A stretch of DNA of 64,000 nt from Zestomonas insulae (GTDB lineage: Bacteria > Pseudomonadota > Gammaproteobacteria > Pseudomonadales > Pseudomonadaceae). The position numbers and the translations under genes were made by a program. The notes beneath the pieces are model-generated. The model was given only the letters and a program-made list of their open reading frames with translations, was not told the origin of the DNA and did not search any database. The stretch covers positions 744,001 to 808,000 of the forward strand of contig NZ_JAFEUP010000001.1 in the NCBI RefSeq assembly GCF_016901015.1, read 5' to 3'. Below are positions 10,859-20,304 of the stretch, piece after piece; within the stretch, counting starts at the first letter, position 1; every line of letters begins with the position of its first letter.

Positions 10859-12126
10859 TGTTGAAACGTTACTGGCGCCATACCCTGGCCACCGCCGCGC
10901 TGCTGCTGATCGGCATCGCCCTGCTGCTGTGGAGCCGCAGCCCCGGCCAGCCGCGGGTTGAGCACCGGCAGCTGGCCGATGGCAGCCCGTTGACCCTGGT
11001 CACCCCGAAGGGCCAGGCGCGCCATCAGGTGGTCATCGCGGTACCGGATGAGCAATCGCTGAGCGATGCGCAGCTGTTGGCGCTGAGCCAGGACGGCCAG
11101 GCGCGCCTGGTGCAGTTCTTCCTAGTCGCCGACGCCGACTGCGCTGCGCAGCAGGCGCGCCTGCACGCGGTGCTGGAACAGCTCGGCGCGGCGCCCACGG
11201 CGCTCGCCGGGATCGGCTCGGGTGCCAACCTGGCCTGGCGCTGGCTGGCCGGGCAGAACGACGACAAGGCTCACGCGCTGTCGGTGGCGTTCGACCTCGA
11301 CGCCGACAAGTGCGCCACGCCGCTGCCGAACAAGGCCGCGCATGGCCACTGGCTGGCGGCCTGGAACGACAACCCGACCGACGCCAGCGCGCGCTTCGCC
11401 CGCGAGCAGAGCAACGCGGAAACCATCATCAGCGACTACGACACGCCGCTCACCGAAGTACTCTACGCCCAGCTGCGCCACCTGCTGCAGGGCGACGACG
11501 ACAGCATGCCGGTGGTCGAGGTGCCCGCGGCGCAGGCCAGTGAGACGGTCACCCTGTTCTACTCCGGCGACGGCGGCTGGCGCGACCTGGACCGCGACGT
11601 CGCCGAGCAGATGGCCAAGCGCGGCTATCCGGTGGTCGGCATCGATGCGCTGCGCTACTACTGGCAGCACAAGAGCCCGGAGCAGAGCGCCCAGGACCTG
11701 GCCAAGCTGATGCAGCGGTACCGCGACCAGTGGGGCGCCAAGCGCTTCGTGCTGACCGGCTACTCCTTCGGCGCCGATGTGCTGCCGGCGATCTACAACC
11801 ACCTGCAGGCCAAGGACCAGCAGCAGGTCGATGCGCTGCTGCTGATCGCCCTGGCGCGCAGCGGCAGCTTCGAGATCGAGGTCGAGGGCTGGCTGGGCAA
11901 GGCCGGCGCGGAAGCCGCCACAGGCCCGGAATTGGCCAAGCTGCCTGCCGCCAAGGTGCTCTGCGTGTACGGCAAGGAAGAGGCTGCGGAAAGCGGCTGC
12001 ACACAGCCCGGCGCGGTGGGCGAACGCCTGGAGCTGCCCGGCGGCCATCATTTCGACGAGAATTACCCGGCCCTCGCCGAGCGCCTGCTGAAAGCCGTGC
12101 AGCAGCGTCAGGGTGCCGCACCGTAG
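10858..12126 (+). CDS. virJ: Periplasmic aminoacyl-phosphatidylglycerol hydrolase, VirJ/AcvB family
   Basis: The 422-residue product begins with an uncleaved-looking or signal membrane segment (about 8-25) and is then soluble and exported. It has two alpha/beta-hydrolase-like halves. The C-terminal VirJ half carries SGDGGWRD (236-243), nucleophile Ser303 in GYSFGAD and a late His in PGGHHFDE (about 394). The N-terminal half has a weaker GIGSGAN elbow. In P. aeruginosa the protein encoded directly after mprF is a periplasmic hydrolase that removes alanine from alanyl-PG, so synthesis and breakdown are co-encoded. The TGATG overlap with mprF indicates coupled translation. Confidence 0.88.
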   Translation: MLKRYWRHTLATAALLLIGIALLLWSRSPGQPRVEHRQLADGSPLTLVTPKGQARHQVVIAVPDEQSLSDAQLLALSQDGQARLVQFFLVADADCAAQQARLHAVLEQLGAAPTALAGIGSGANLAWRWLAGQNDDKAHALSVAFDLDADKCATPLPNKAAHGHWLAAWNDNPTDASARFAREQSNAETIISDYDTPLTEVLYAQLRHLLQGDDDSMPVVEVPAAQASETVTLFYSGDGGWRDLDRDVAEQMAKRGYPVVGIDALRYYWQHKSPEQSAQDLAKLMQRYRDQWGAKRFVLTGYSFGADVLPAIYNHLQAKDQQQVDALLLIALARSGSFEIEVEGWLGKAGAEAATGPELAKLPAAKVLCVYGKEEAAESGCTQPGAVGERLELPGGHHFDENYPALAERLLKAVQQRQGAAP

Positions 12127-12211
12127 GACACGCCAGCGCCACGAGCGGTTAAGCTGATCACGTCGCCTTTCCAACCCGCCATGTCGAGCGGGACTACCGC
12201 AAGGAGCCGTG

Positions 12212-12760
12212 ATGAGCCTGACCACTTCCCCGTCCCGCTACGGACGTCTTTCGATTGCCCTGCACTGGCTGATGCTGGTGCTGATTGCCGGGCTGTACGC
12301 CTGCATCGAGCTCAAGGGCAACTTCCCCAAGGGCAGCGAAACCCGTGAGTTGCTCAAGCAGTGGCACTTCATGCTCGGCCTGTCGGTGTTCGCGCTGGTC
12401 TGGCTGCGCATTCTCGGCCGCCTGCTCAGCCCCACGCCGCGCATCGAGCCGGCCATTCCGGCCTGGCAGAACCTGCTCGCCAAGCTGATGCACCTGGCCC
12501 TGTACGGCCTGATGATCGGCGCGCCGCTCGCCGGCTGGCTGATCCTCAGCGCGGCCGGCAAGCCGATTCCGTTCTGGGGTCTGGAGCTGCCGGCGCTGAT
12601 CGGCAAGAACCCCGACCTGGCCAAGCAGATCAAGGAAATCCACGAAACCGCCGGCACCGTCGGCTATTGGCTGATCGGCCTGCATGCGGGCGCGGCGCTG
12701 TTCCATCATTTCGTCAGCCACGACAACACCCTGACGCGGATGTTGCCGGGACGCGGTTAG
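12212..12760 (+). CDS. Cytochrome b561 family protein
   Basis: A four-helix di-heme inner-membrane electron carrier of 182 residues. Helices are at about 14-32, 47-66, 88-110 and 143-165. Potential heme-ligand histidines sit in ALHWLML, KQWHFML, KLMHLALYG and GLHAGAALFHHF. The ATG at 12212 is chosen over the GTG one codon earlier because AAGGAG at 12201-12206 is then ideally spaced. Bacterial relatives (CybB) pass electrons between quinol and periplasmic acceptors, but the physiological partner is not evident here. It stands alone, converging on kup with a REPIN between. Confidence 0.9.
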   Translation: MSLTTSPSRYGRLSIALHWLMLVLIAGLYACIELKGNFPKGSETRELLKQWHFMLGLSVFALVWLRILGRLLSPTPRIEPAIPAWQNLLAKLMHLALYGLMIGAPLAGWLILSAAGKPIPFWGLELPALIGKNPDLAKQIKEIHETAGTVGYWLIGLHAGAALFHHFVSHDNTLTRMLPGRG

Positions 12761-12788
12761 TAACAAGGGAGCTTCTCGCCCCGCTCCG

Positions 12789-12856
12789 ATCGCGAATAAA
12801 TTCGCTCCTCCAAGGGCCTGGGAGGCCGCTTTGGTAGGAGCGGATTTATCCGCGAT
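12789..12856. repeat. REPIN (inverted pair of Pseudomonas REP elements)
   Basis: Two 20-nt REP arms in opposite orientation, 12789-12808 and 12837-12856, surround a 28-nt spacer between the convergent cytochrome b561 and kup genes. The right arm is GGAGCGGATTTATCCGCGAT. The left arm, read on the minus strand, is GGAGCGAATTTATTCGCGAT. Each arm folds on itself with a TTTA loop, and the two differ at exactly two positions that pair with each other inside each arm. Elements with the core GGAGCGGATTTATCCGCG are, to my knowledge, widespread in Pseudomonas genomes and move with RAYT transposases. No RAYT gene is in this window. Confidence 0.8.
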
Positions 12857-12871
12857 GCCGGCACCGCCGGG

Positions 12872-14776
12872 TCAGATCTCGACCTGGGTACCCAGCTCGA
12901 TCACCCGATTCAAGGGGAGGTTGAAGTAGCGCAGGTTGCCGTTGGCGTTCTTCAGCAGGAAGGCGAACAGGTTCTCGCGCCAGCGCGCCATGCCGATGCG
13001 CTTGGACGGAATCACCGTCTCGCGGCTGAGGAAGTAGGTGGTGCGCATCGGGCTGAAATCCAGCTCGTTGAGGTGGCACAGCTTCAAGGCGCCGGGGACG
13101 TCCGGTTCCTCGACGAAGCCGAAGTGCAGCAGCACGCGGAAGAACCCGTCGCCGTAGGCCTCCACCTCGAAACGCCGATCCGGGGCAATGCGCGGCGTGT
13201 CCTCGCTGATCACCGTGAGCAGCACCACCTGCTCATGCAGCACCTGGTTGTGCAGCAGGTTGTGCAACAGCGCGTGGGGCACCACGTCGGGCCGCGCGGA
13301 GAGGAACACCGCGGTGCCGCGCACCCGGTGCGGCGGATCAGAGCGCAGGCTGGCGATGAACAGCGAGAGGGGCAGCGCGCTCTCGTCGAGGCGGTCGACC
13401 AGCAACTGCCGACCGCGCTTCCAGGTAGTCATCAGCACGAACAACGCCGCGCCGGCCAGCACCGGGAAGGCCCCACCCTGCACCACCTTGGGCAGGTTGG
13501 CGGCGAAGAACAGGCTGTCCACCGCGAGGAAACTGAGCATCAGCGGTATCGCCAGCCACGGCGACCAGCGCCACAGCAGCAGCATCACCACGCTGAGCAG
13601 CACCGTGGTGCACAGCATGGTGCCGGTCACCGCCACGCCATAGGCCGAGGCCAGCGCGCCGGAGGATTCGAAACCGAGCACCAGCAGCACCACGGCGACC
13701 ATCAGCGCCCAGTTGACCCCGGCGATGTAGATCTGCCCCTGCTCATGGCTCGAGGTGTGCTGGATGAACATGCGCGGCACATAGCCGAGCTGGATGGCTT
13801 GCTGGGTCAGCGAGAACGCCCCGGAAATCACCGCCTGCGAGGCGATCACCGTGGCCAGCGTGGCCAGCCCGACCAGCGGCAGCAGCGCCCAGCCCGGCGC
13901 CAGCAGGTAGAACGGGTTGCGCGCCGCTTCGGGGTTGAAGAGGATCATCGCGCCCTGGCCAAAGTAGTTCAGCACCAGCGCCGGCAGGACCAGGATGAAC
14001 CAGGCACGGGCAATCGGCTGGCGGCCGAAGTGGCCCATGTCGGCATACAGCGCCTCGGCGCCGGTCAGCGCCAGCACCACCGCGCCGAGAATCGCCACGC
14101 CGATGCCCGGATGGGCGATGAAGAAGTTGACCGCCCACGCCGGGTTCATCGCCTTGAGCACTTCCGGGTGCTGCCAGATGCCATACAGGCCGAGCGCGCC
14201 AAGGACCAGGAACCAGACCACCATCACCGGGCCGAACAGCGTGCCGATCCGCGCCGTGCCGTGTTTTTGGATAAGGAACAGGGCCACCAGCACGATCAGC
14301 GCCAGCGGCACCACCCAGTGCTCCAGGCCGTCGAAGGCGATCTCCAGGCCCTCGACGGCCGACAGCACGGAAATCGCCGGGGTAATCATGCTGTCGCCAT
14401 AGAACAGCGCTGCGCCGATCAGGCCAAAGATCACCAGCACAGCGCGCAGTTTGGGATGCGGCAAGGCCGCGCGCAGCGCCAGGGTGGTCAGTGCCATCAC
14501 CCCGCCCTCGCCGCCGTTGTCGGCGCGCAGGACGAAGATCACGTACTTGAGCGACACCACCCAGAGCAGCGACCAGAAGATCAGCGACAGCACGCCGAGC
14601 ACGCCGTCGTGGTTGATCGACACACCGTAGCCACCCATGAACACTTCCTTGAGGGTGTACAGCGGGCTGGTGCCGATGTCGCCGTAGACCACCCCGACGG
14701 CCGCCACGAGCATTCCCATCGCCGAGCGTGAATGCGTGTCGTGGTGGTCAGCGTTCCCTGCAGCAGCATCGGACAT
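12872..14776 (-). CDS. kup: Low-affinity potassium transporter Kup
   Basis: Inner-membrane potassium/proton symporter of 634 residues, matching the Kup/HAK/KUP family length. The N-terminal segment has the family signature [13 protein letters not shown] near residue 30. About twelve membrane helices follow to near residue 450, then a cytoplasmic C-terminal domain of about 180 residues. The ATG at 14776 is chosen because it has an AGGGA ribosome site upstream; a longer in-frame start at 14809 lacks one. It is divergent from rimO across 234 bp that hold no gene. Confidence 0.95.
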   Translation of the reverse strand: MSDAAAGNADHHDTHSRSAMGMLVAAVGVVYGDIGTSPLYTLKEVFMGGYGVSINHDGVLGVLSLIFWSLLWVVSLKYVIFVLRADNGGEGGVMALTTLALRAALPHPKLRAVLVIFGLIGAALFYGDSMITPAISVLSAVEGLEIAFDGLEHWVVPLALIVLVALFLIQKHGTARIGTLFGPVMVVWFLVLGALGLYGIWQHPEVLKAMNPAWAVNFFIAHPGIGVAILGAVVLALTGAEALYADMGHFGRQPIARAWFILVLPALVLNYFGQGAMILFNPEAARNPFYLLAPGWALLPLVGLATLATVIASQAVISGAFSLTQQAIQLGYVPRMFIQHTSSHEQGQIYIAGVNWALMVAVVLLVLGFESSGALASAYGVAVTGTMLCTTVLLSVVMLLLWRWSPWLAIPLMLSFLAVDSLFFAANLPKVVQGGAFPVLAGAALFVLMTTWKRGRQLLVDRLDESALPLSLFIASLRSDPPHRVRGTAVFLSARPDVVPHALLHNLLHNQVLHEQVVLLTVISEDTPRIAPDRRFEVEAYGDGFFRVLLHFGFVEEPDVPGALKLCHLNELDFSPMRTTYFLSRETVIPSKRIGMARWRENLFAFLLKNANGNLRYFNLPLNRVIELGTQVEI

Positions 14777-15010
14777 ATGCGGGCATCCCTCGGAAAAAAG
14801 TGGGCGCATCCTGCTCCGCTCCGATCAACAAGACAAGAGTGAACACGGCTTGGCCTGAGTCAATATAGAAGCTCTTACCTACAATTACCCTTCGCCGCAG
14901 GGTGGCCTGCACGGCGCCAGAAAGAGGCTGGTCAAGGTCGCGACCTGCCGCTAGAATTGCGCACTTTTTGATCAGAGGCGCCTCGTGAGCGCCCTTCGAG
15001 GTTAGCCGCC

Positions 15011-16336
<1,326 letters not shown>

Positions 16337-16368
16337 CCTAGCCCCCAGTCCGCTGGAACCCAGAAAAC

Positions 16369-16397
16369 AAAAAGCCCTGCCCACGTGCAGGGCTTTT
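16369..16397 (+). terminator. Intrinsic terminator of rimO
   Basis: AAAGCCCTGC and GCAGGGCTTT pair around a 6-nt loop and are followed by a T-run, 35 nt after the rimO stop. Confidence 0.9.
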
Positions 16398-16550
16398 TTA
16401 TGCCGATTTCCACCGCCCTGCCTCCCCGACATGCTTCGCAGGCCTGGATGCCAGCTCGGCAAACGGCAATGCCAAGCAGCTGCAGGCTGATAAAGTCACT
16501 CAACCGTCTGGCAGCGGCCATCGCGCAAGCCTCGTCAACACCGTGCGCCG

Positions 16551-16575
16551 CCGCCCTTTAGCTCAATCGTTAGGC
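16551..16575 (+). other. attC-like right end (possible gene-cassette remnant)
   Basis: CTTTAGCTCAATCGTTAGGC resembles the right half of integron attC sites, with an R'-type core GTTAGGC (16569-16575; consensus GTTRRRY) preceded by a TTARCTCA-like stretch. It ends 9 nt before the ATG of the HD-domain gene, the placement expected for a cassette. A matching complementary left half was not convincingly found, and no complete attC closes the gene downstream. Confidence 0.25.
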
Positions 16576-16584
16576 AGAAAGACC

Positions 16585-17184
16585 ATGGAACGAGACGATT
16601 TGTCTCAGCAGTTGCTGTTTCTCAGGGAGATTGACCGGCTCAAGGGAGTAGTCCGCCAATCGCCTTTGCTCGATCGAAGCCGCAAGGAGAACTCAGCCGA
16701 GCACTCCTGGCATTTGGCGATGTACGCCTGGCTGCTGTCGGCGTATGCGGCGGAGCAAGTGAACGCCGGCCGAGTCATCCAGATGCTGTTGCTGCATGAC
16801 GTAGTCGAAATCGACGTCGGCGACACGCCGCTGCACAGTGGCGGTTCGCACGCGGAACAGTCCGCGTTGGAAACCCAAGCCGCGGCGCGTCTGTTCGGCC
16901 TGCTGCCGGATGCCCAGCGTGACGACTTCATGGCGTTGTGGCTCGAATTCGAGCACGCAGAAAGCGCCGATGCGCAGTTCGCCAAGGCGCTTGATCGCTT
17001 TCAGCCGCTCCTGGTCAATGTGTTCACCGGCGGCGGCACATGGGTTGAAAGCGGCGTGTCGTACGAGCAGGTCATTCAGCGCTACGGCCCGGCGATCCGG
17101 AATGGCGCGCCGCGTCTGTGGGCCATCTGCGAGCAGTGGCTGGCACAACATTTCGCCGAGCGAGGCGGCTCGACGCCCAACTGA
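16585..17184 (+). CDS. HD-domain phosphohydrolase (YfbR-like)
   Basis: A 199-residue HD-superfamily metal-dependent phosphohydrolase, probably acting on nucleotides. The metal-site residues are His40, His71-Asp72 and Asp137, a pattern resembling E. coli 5'-deoxynucleotidase YfbR (His33, His68-Asp69, Asp137). The conserved stretch LLHDVVEIDVGDTP is typical of the HD_3 branch. The ATG at 16585 follows GCAGAAAG, a weak ribosome site. Base composition appears less GC-rich and codon choice less biased than in its neighbours, and an attC-like sequence abuts the start, suggesting horizontal acquisition. Substrate is unknown. Confidence 0.85.
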   Translation: MERDDLSQQLLFLREIDRLKGVVRQSPLLDRSRKENSAEHSWHLAMYAWLLSAYAAEQVNAGRVIQMLLLHDVVEIDVGDTPLHSGGSHAEQSALETQAAARLFGLLPDAQRDDFMALWLEFEHAESADAQFAKALDRFQPLLVNVFTGGGTWVESGVSYEQVIQRYGPAIRNGAPRLWAICEQWLAQHFAERGGSTPN

Positions 17185-17328
17185 GCAGGTCATCCACGTA
17201 AACGGCCAACCCTCGCCTGGACGCCGCCGGCCGTGTCTGCGTCAAACCGATGGAACTCTGCCACGCCTGCAGCCGTCCACCCACCGACACCCCTGATTTC
17301 GTAGCTACCTAAGCCAAAGGAGGACGGA

Positions 17329-17760
17329 ATGGAAACGCAGGAACTGCACCGCGGCCGCCTGATCGACCACATTCAACTGGTGGTACGCGACCTGGCCGCC
17401 GCACGACGCTTCTACACCGGCATCTTTACCAGCCTGAACATTCCCATCGGCGGCACTGCCGACGACTACTTCTGGGCCGACGAATTGTTTGTCTCTACCT
17501 CCGCAAGCGAAGCCGCGCAGGGAGAGCTGACCGGTCGCCAGCATCTCGCGTTCCAGGCGGAGAGCCGGGCGATGGTCGAGTCGTTCTACAAGGCCGCATT
17601 GGCCAGCGGCGGACGGGACAACGGCGCACCGGGAGAGCGCGCGCAGTATCACCCCGGCTACTACGCGGCCTTCGTGCTCGATCCGAACGGCAACAATATC
17701 GAAGCGGTGTACCACGGCGAGGCCAGGCGCAGCGCCGCGTCGGTGCGCATTACCTTCTAA
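17329..17760 (+). CDS. VOC-family protein (glyoxalase/bleomycin-resistance fold)
   Basis: A 143-residue single-domain vicinal-oxygen-chelate protein. Likely metal ligands are His14 in LIDHIQLVV, His71 in RQHLAFQ and Glu near 124 in NGNNIEAVYH. The last matches the DPNGNNIEAV signature of this family. A strong AAAGGAGG lies just upstream. Members act as glyoxalases, dioxygenases or antibiotic-binding proteins, and nothing nearby picks one. It belongs to a run of small stand-alone enzyme genes. Confidence 0.85.
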   Translation: METQELHRGRLIDHIQLVVRDLAAARRFYTGIFTSLNIPIGGTADDYFWADELFVSTSASEAAQGELTGRQHLAFQAESRAMVESFYKAALASGGRDNGAPGERAQYHPGYYAAFVLDPNGNNIEAVYHGEARRSAASVRITF

Positions 17761-17900
17761 GTCGGCGGGCCCGGACAAGCGCTGCGTGTCCGGCCACCTG
17801 CAGGACGGCAAGCGCGCAGCGGCCATCCCGGTTTGGCGCCCGATTTGCCTTCACCGCCCCTTCAGTGTGAACGTTGCGCATCTCACGAAAGGAATCGCCA

Positions 17901-18398
17901 ATGTCCGGACTGCTGCGCAACCTTCTCGCCTTTGTCCTCGGCCTGCTTCGTTATGGCAGTCAGACCGCTGATCAGGCGGTGCTGACGCGTTTCTGGGTCA
18001 CCCCGTTCGACGCGGGCATCCGCGTGCTGAAGAGCGACAAGTACCTGCAGTTCGCCGAGACCGCGCAAATCGACTACCTGCTCAAGGTCGGCCAGTTCTT
18101 CGCCGTGCTGCGCAGCGGTGCGGGCTTCGTCAACGTCGCCCAGCAGGTCCGATTTCTGCGGCCGGTGCCGCTGTTCAGCCGGGTGCGCGTTGAGACGCGC
18201 CTGCTCTACGCCGACGCCAAGTGCGCGTATTTCGCCCATACCCTGCAGGTGCGCGGCAGCACAGCCGCCGAGGTGCTGGTCAAGATGAAGTTCAAGCATG
18301 GCGCGCGCACCCTGGCGCCGACGACCTTCCTGGACGTCGCCTTCGCCGAGATGCCGCCCCAGGTGCGCAACTGGGAGCCGGCGTTGCAGGCGCGCTAA
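17901..18398 (+). CDS. Hot-dog fold acyl-CoA thioesterase-like protein (THEM6-like)
   Basis: A 165-residue protein with an N-terminal hydrophobic stretch (about 5-20) and a 4HBT/hot-dog-like domain. The segment FWVTPFDAGIRVLKSDKYLQFAETAQIDYL is typical of THEM6-type proteins, with the Asp and Tyr residues near the fold's active helix. Fatty acyl-thioester hydrolysis is the likely chemistry, but the substrate is unknown. The ATG at 17901 has AAAGGAA 7 nt upstream; the earlier TTG at 17874 does not. Confidence 0.75.
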   Translation: MSGLLRNLLAFVLGLLRYGSQTADQAVLTRFWVTPFDAGIRVLKSDKYLQFAETAQIDYLLKVGQFFAVLRSGAGFVNVAQQVRFLRPVPLFSRVRVETRLLYADAKCAYFAHTLQVRGSTAAEVLVKMKFKHGARTLAPTTFLDVAFAEMPPQVRNWEPALQAR

Positions 18399-18471
18399 TC
18401 GCGGTGCGCCGCGCCAATCGGGCCTACCCTGACAGTCCATTCGCCCGTTTGCCGCGCCGCCGGAGGTAACC

Positions 18472-18867
18472 ATGACCCAGCCGCACACCCTCTCGGAATA
18501 CCTGGTGATCTCCCGCGGCCAGTGGGACAGGGACAAGACCCTCGAGGAGATCCAGCAGGCCATCGATGCGTTCTACGTCTGGCACGACCGCCTGGTCGAC
18601 GCCGGGCGGATGCGGGCCGGGCAGCGTCTGGCACGCGAGGGCAAGCTGGTGTCGCGGCACAGCATCACCGACGGACCGTTCGCCGAGACCAAGGAAATCA
18701 TCGGCGGCTACTGGTTCATCCGCGCCGCCAGCCTGGCAGACGCCGCGGCGCTGGCGGCGGAGAACCCCTGCCTGGCCTGCGGGCTGAGCTACGAAATCCG
18801 CCCGCTCGAGGCGCAGCGCGCCAGCGCATTCACGCCGAACAACGAGACGCCGCAGCCCCACGCCTGA
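18472..18867 (+). CDS. YCII-related (DGPF) domain protein
   Basis: A 131-residue ferredoxin-like-fold protein. The signature DGPFAETKEIIGGYWFI (about 66-82) is diagnostic of the YCII/DGPF family, whose members are often found next to extracytoplasmic sigma factors. No such sigma factor is present here. GGAGG lies 6 nt upstream of the ATG. The C-terminal tail of about 20 residues is polar and probably disordered. Function is unknown. Confidence 0.85.
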   Translation: MTQPHTLSEYLVISRGQWDRDKTLEEIQQAIDAFYVWHDRLVDAGRMRAGQRLAREGKLVSRHSITDGPFAETKEIIGGYWFIRAASLADAAALAAENPCLACGLSYEIRPLEAQRASAFTPNNETPQPHA

Positions 18868-18965
18868 GCGCTCGTCGCGACTTCGCCACACCGCGCCGCG
18901 TTTCTTCCCCGGCCCGCTACCCGCCTGGGGTTACAATGGCAGCCCTTACCCTGTCCGGTGTCCCC

Positions 18966-19673
18966 ATGTCCGAGCCCATCCGCCTGTCCAAGCGCGTCAT
19001 CGAACTCACCGGTTGCTCGCGCCGCGAGGCCGAGCTGTACATCGAAGGCGGCTGGGTGACGGTCAACGGCGTGGTGATCGACGAGCCGCAGTTCAAGGTG
19101 CTGGAGCACAAGGTGGCGCTGCTGCCGAATGCCAGCCCTGCCCCGCTGGCCTCGGTAACCCTGCTGCTCAACCTGCCAGCCGACATGGAGGCCAATGCGG
19201 TGACCCTGCTCAGCGCGGCCAGCCGCTGGGCCGACGACCAGACCGATATCCGCCCGCTCAAAGGCCATTTCACCCACCTGAGCAGCGCCCTGCCGCTACA
19301 GCGCCAGGCCAGTGGCCTGCTGGTGTTCACCCAGGACTGGCGCACCCGGCGCAAGCTGACCGACGACGCCGCCAAGCTGGAGCAGGAGTACGTGGTCGAG
19401 GTGGCGGGCACCATTGCCGCCGATGGCCTGGAACGCATGCGTCGCGGCCTGCGTATCAAGGGCCAGGAGCTACCGCCGGCCAAGGTCAGCTGGCAGAACG
19501 AAACCCACCTGCGCTTCCCGCTGAAGAACCCGCAGCCGGTGCAGATCGTCGCCATGTGCGAAGCGGTCGGCCTCAAGGTGCTCAGCATGAAGCGCATTCG
19601 CATCGGTGGCGTGCCGATGGGCAAGCTGCCCGCCGGGCAGTGGCGCTACCTGGCCGCCGGCGAGCGCTTCTGA
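18966..19673 (+). CDS. RluF-like RNA pseudouridine synthase homologue lacking the catalytic aspartate
   Basis: The 235-residue protein has an N-terminal S4 RNA-binding domain (RLSKRVIELTGCSRREAELYI, 6-26) and a pseudouridine-synthase-like domain. Where active enzymes have GRLD, it reads LPLQ, so Gln112 takes the place of the invariant Asp. The motif for RQIRRMC reads VQIVAMC (192-198), losing the conserved Arg as well. The Tyr of the KEY/QEY motif (residue 142) remains. It is therefore probably an RNA-binding protein without pseudouridylation activity, or one with altered chemistry. The ATG at 18966 lacks a Shine-Dalgarno sequence, and TACAAT at 18932-18937 could be a -10 box. Confidence 0.85.
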   Translation: MSEPIRLSKRVIELTGCSRREAELYIEGGWVTVNGVVIDEPQFKVLEHKVALLPNASPAPLASVTLLLNLPADMEANAVTLLSAASRWADDQTDIRPLKGHFTHLSSALPLQRQASGLLVFTQDWRTRRKLTDDAAKLEQEYVVEVAGTIAADGLERMRRGLRIKGQELPPAKVSWQNETHLRFPLKNPQPVQIVAMCEAVGLKVLSMKRIRIGGVPMGKLPAGQWRYLAAGERF

Positions 19674-19731
19674 CGACCGCCGCCCCCTCACGCCGGCCAT
19701 CCCGCCGCCCCTTTTCTTTCAGGACACCACC

Positions 19732-20193
19732 ATGCTCAACAACGATGTACTGCGCAGCGTGCGCTACATGCTCGACATCAGCGACGCCAAGCTCGGCGAA
19801 ATCCTCCAGCTGACCAATTACGAAGTCACCCCGGCGGAGATCACCGCCTACCTGAAGAAGGACGACGAAGCCGGTTTCGCGCCGTGCGACGACGAGGCGC
19901 TGGCGCACTTCCTCGACGGCCTGATCCTCCACCTGCGCGGCAAGGATGAGAGCCGCCCGGCACCGGCGATCGAGCTGCCGCTGACCAACAACCTGGTGCT
20001 GAAGAAGCTGCGTGTCGCCTTCGAGCTGAAGGAGGACGACATCCTCGGCCTGCTCCAGGCGGTCGATCTGCCGGTGTCGCGCCCGGAGCTGAGCGCGCTG
20101 TTCCGCAAGCCCGGCCACCACAACTACCGCGTGTGCGGCGACCAGCTGCTGCGCAACTTCCTCAAGGGCCTGACCCAGCGCGTGCGCGGCTGA
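19732..20193 (+). CDS. DUF1456 protein (YehS family)
   Basis: A 153-residue cytoplasmic protein made of two similar halves: about 1-68 beginning MLNNDVLRSVRYMLDISDAKLGEIL and about 82-150 beginning LTNNLVLKKLRVAFELKEDDILGLL. Each contains the DUF1456 helical repeat, as in E. coli YehS. The function of the family is unknown. The chosen ATG opens the first repeat directly; upstream frame overlaps the preceding gene in another frame. It lies 58 nt after the RluF-like gene, possibly in the same transcript. Confidence 0.88.
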   Translation: MLNNDVLRSVRYMLDISDAKLGEILQLTNYEVTPAEITAYLKKDDEAGFAPCDDEALAHFLDGLILHLRGKDESRPAPAIELPLTNNLVLKKLRVAFELKEDDILGLLQAVDLPVSRPELSALFRKPGHHNYRVCGDQLLRNFLKGLTQRVRG

Positions 20194-20304
20194 ACCACAC
20201 ACGTCACGGCGCCGCATGATCGGGCATTCCGCAACGCGATAATGCGACCCGCGAGACCGACAGACGTTTAGGGTATCGCCATCCCAACGTCACGAGGACT
20301 CGCC

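Noticed and set aside
13073..14731. 552-codon open frame on the plus strand opposite kup
   Set aside because: A shadow frame of a high-GC gene: extremely rich in His, Gln, Arg and Gly, and fully antisense to an intact Kup.
16551..16583. tRNA-like 5' half (TTTAGCTCAATCGTTAGGC) suggesting a tRNA fragment or integration site
   Set aside because: The D-stem does not close and no anticodon or T arm follows; resemblance to an attC end is better.
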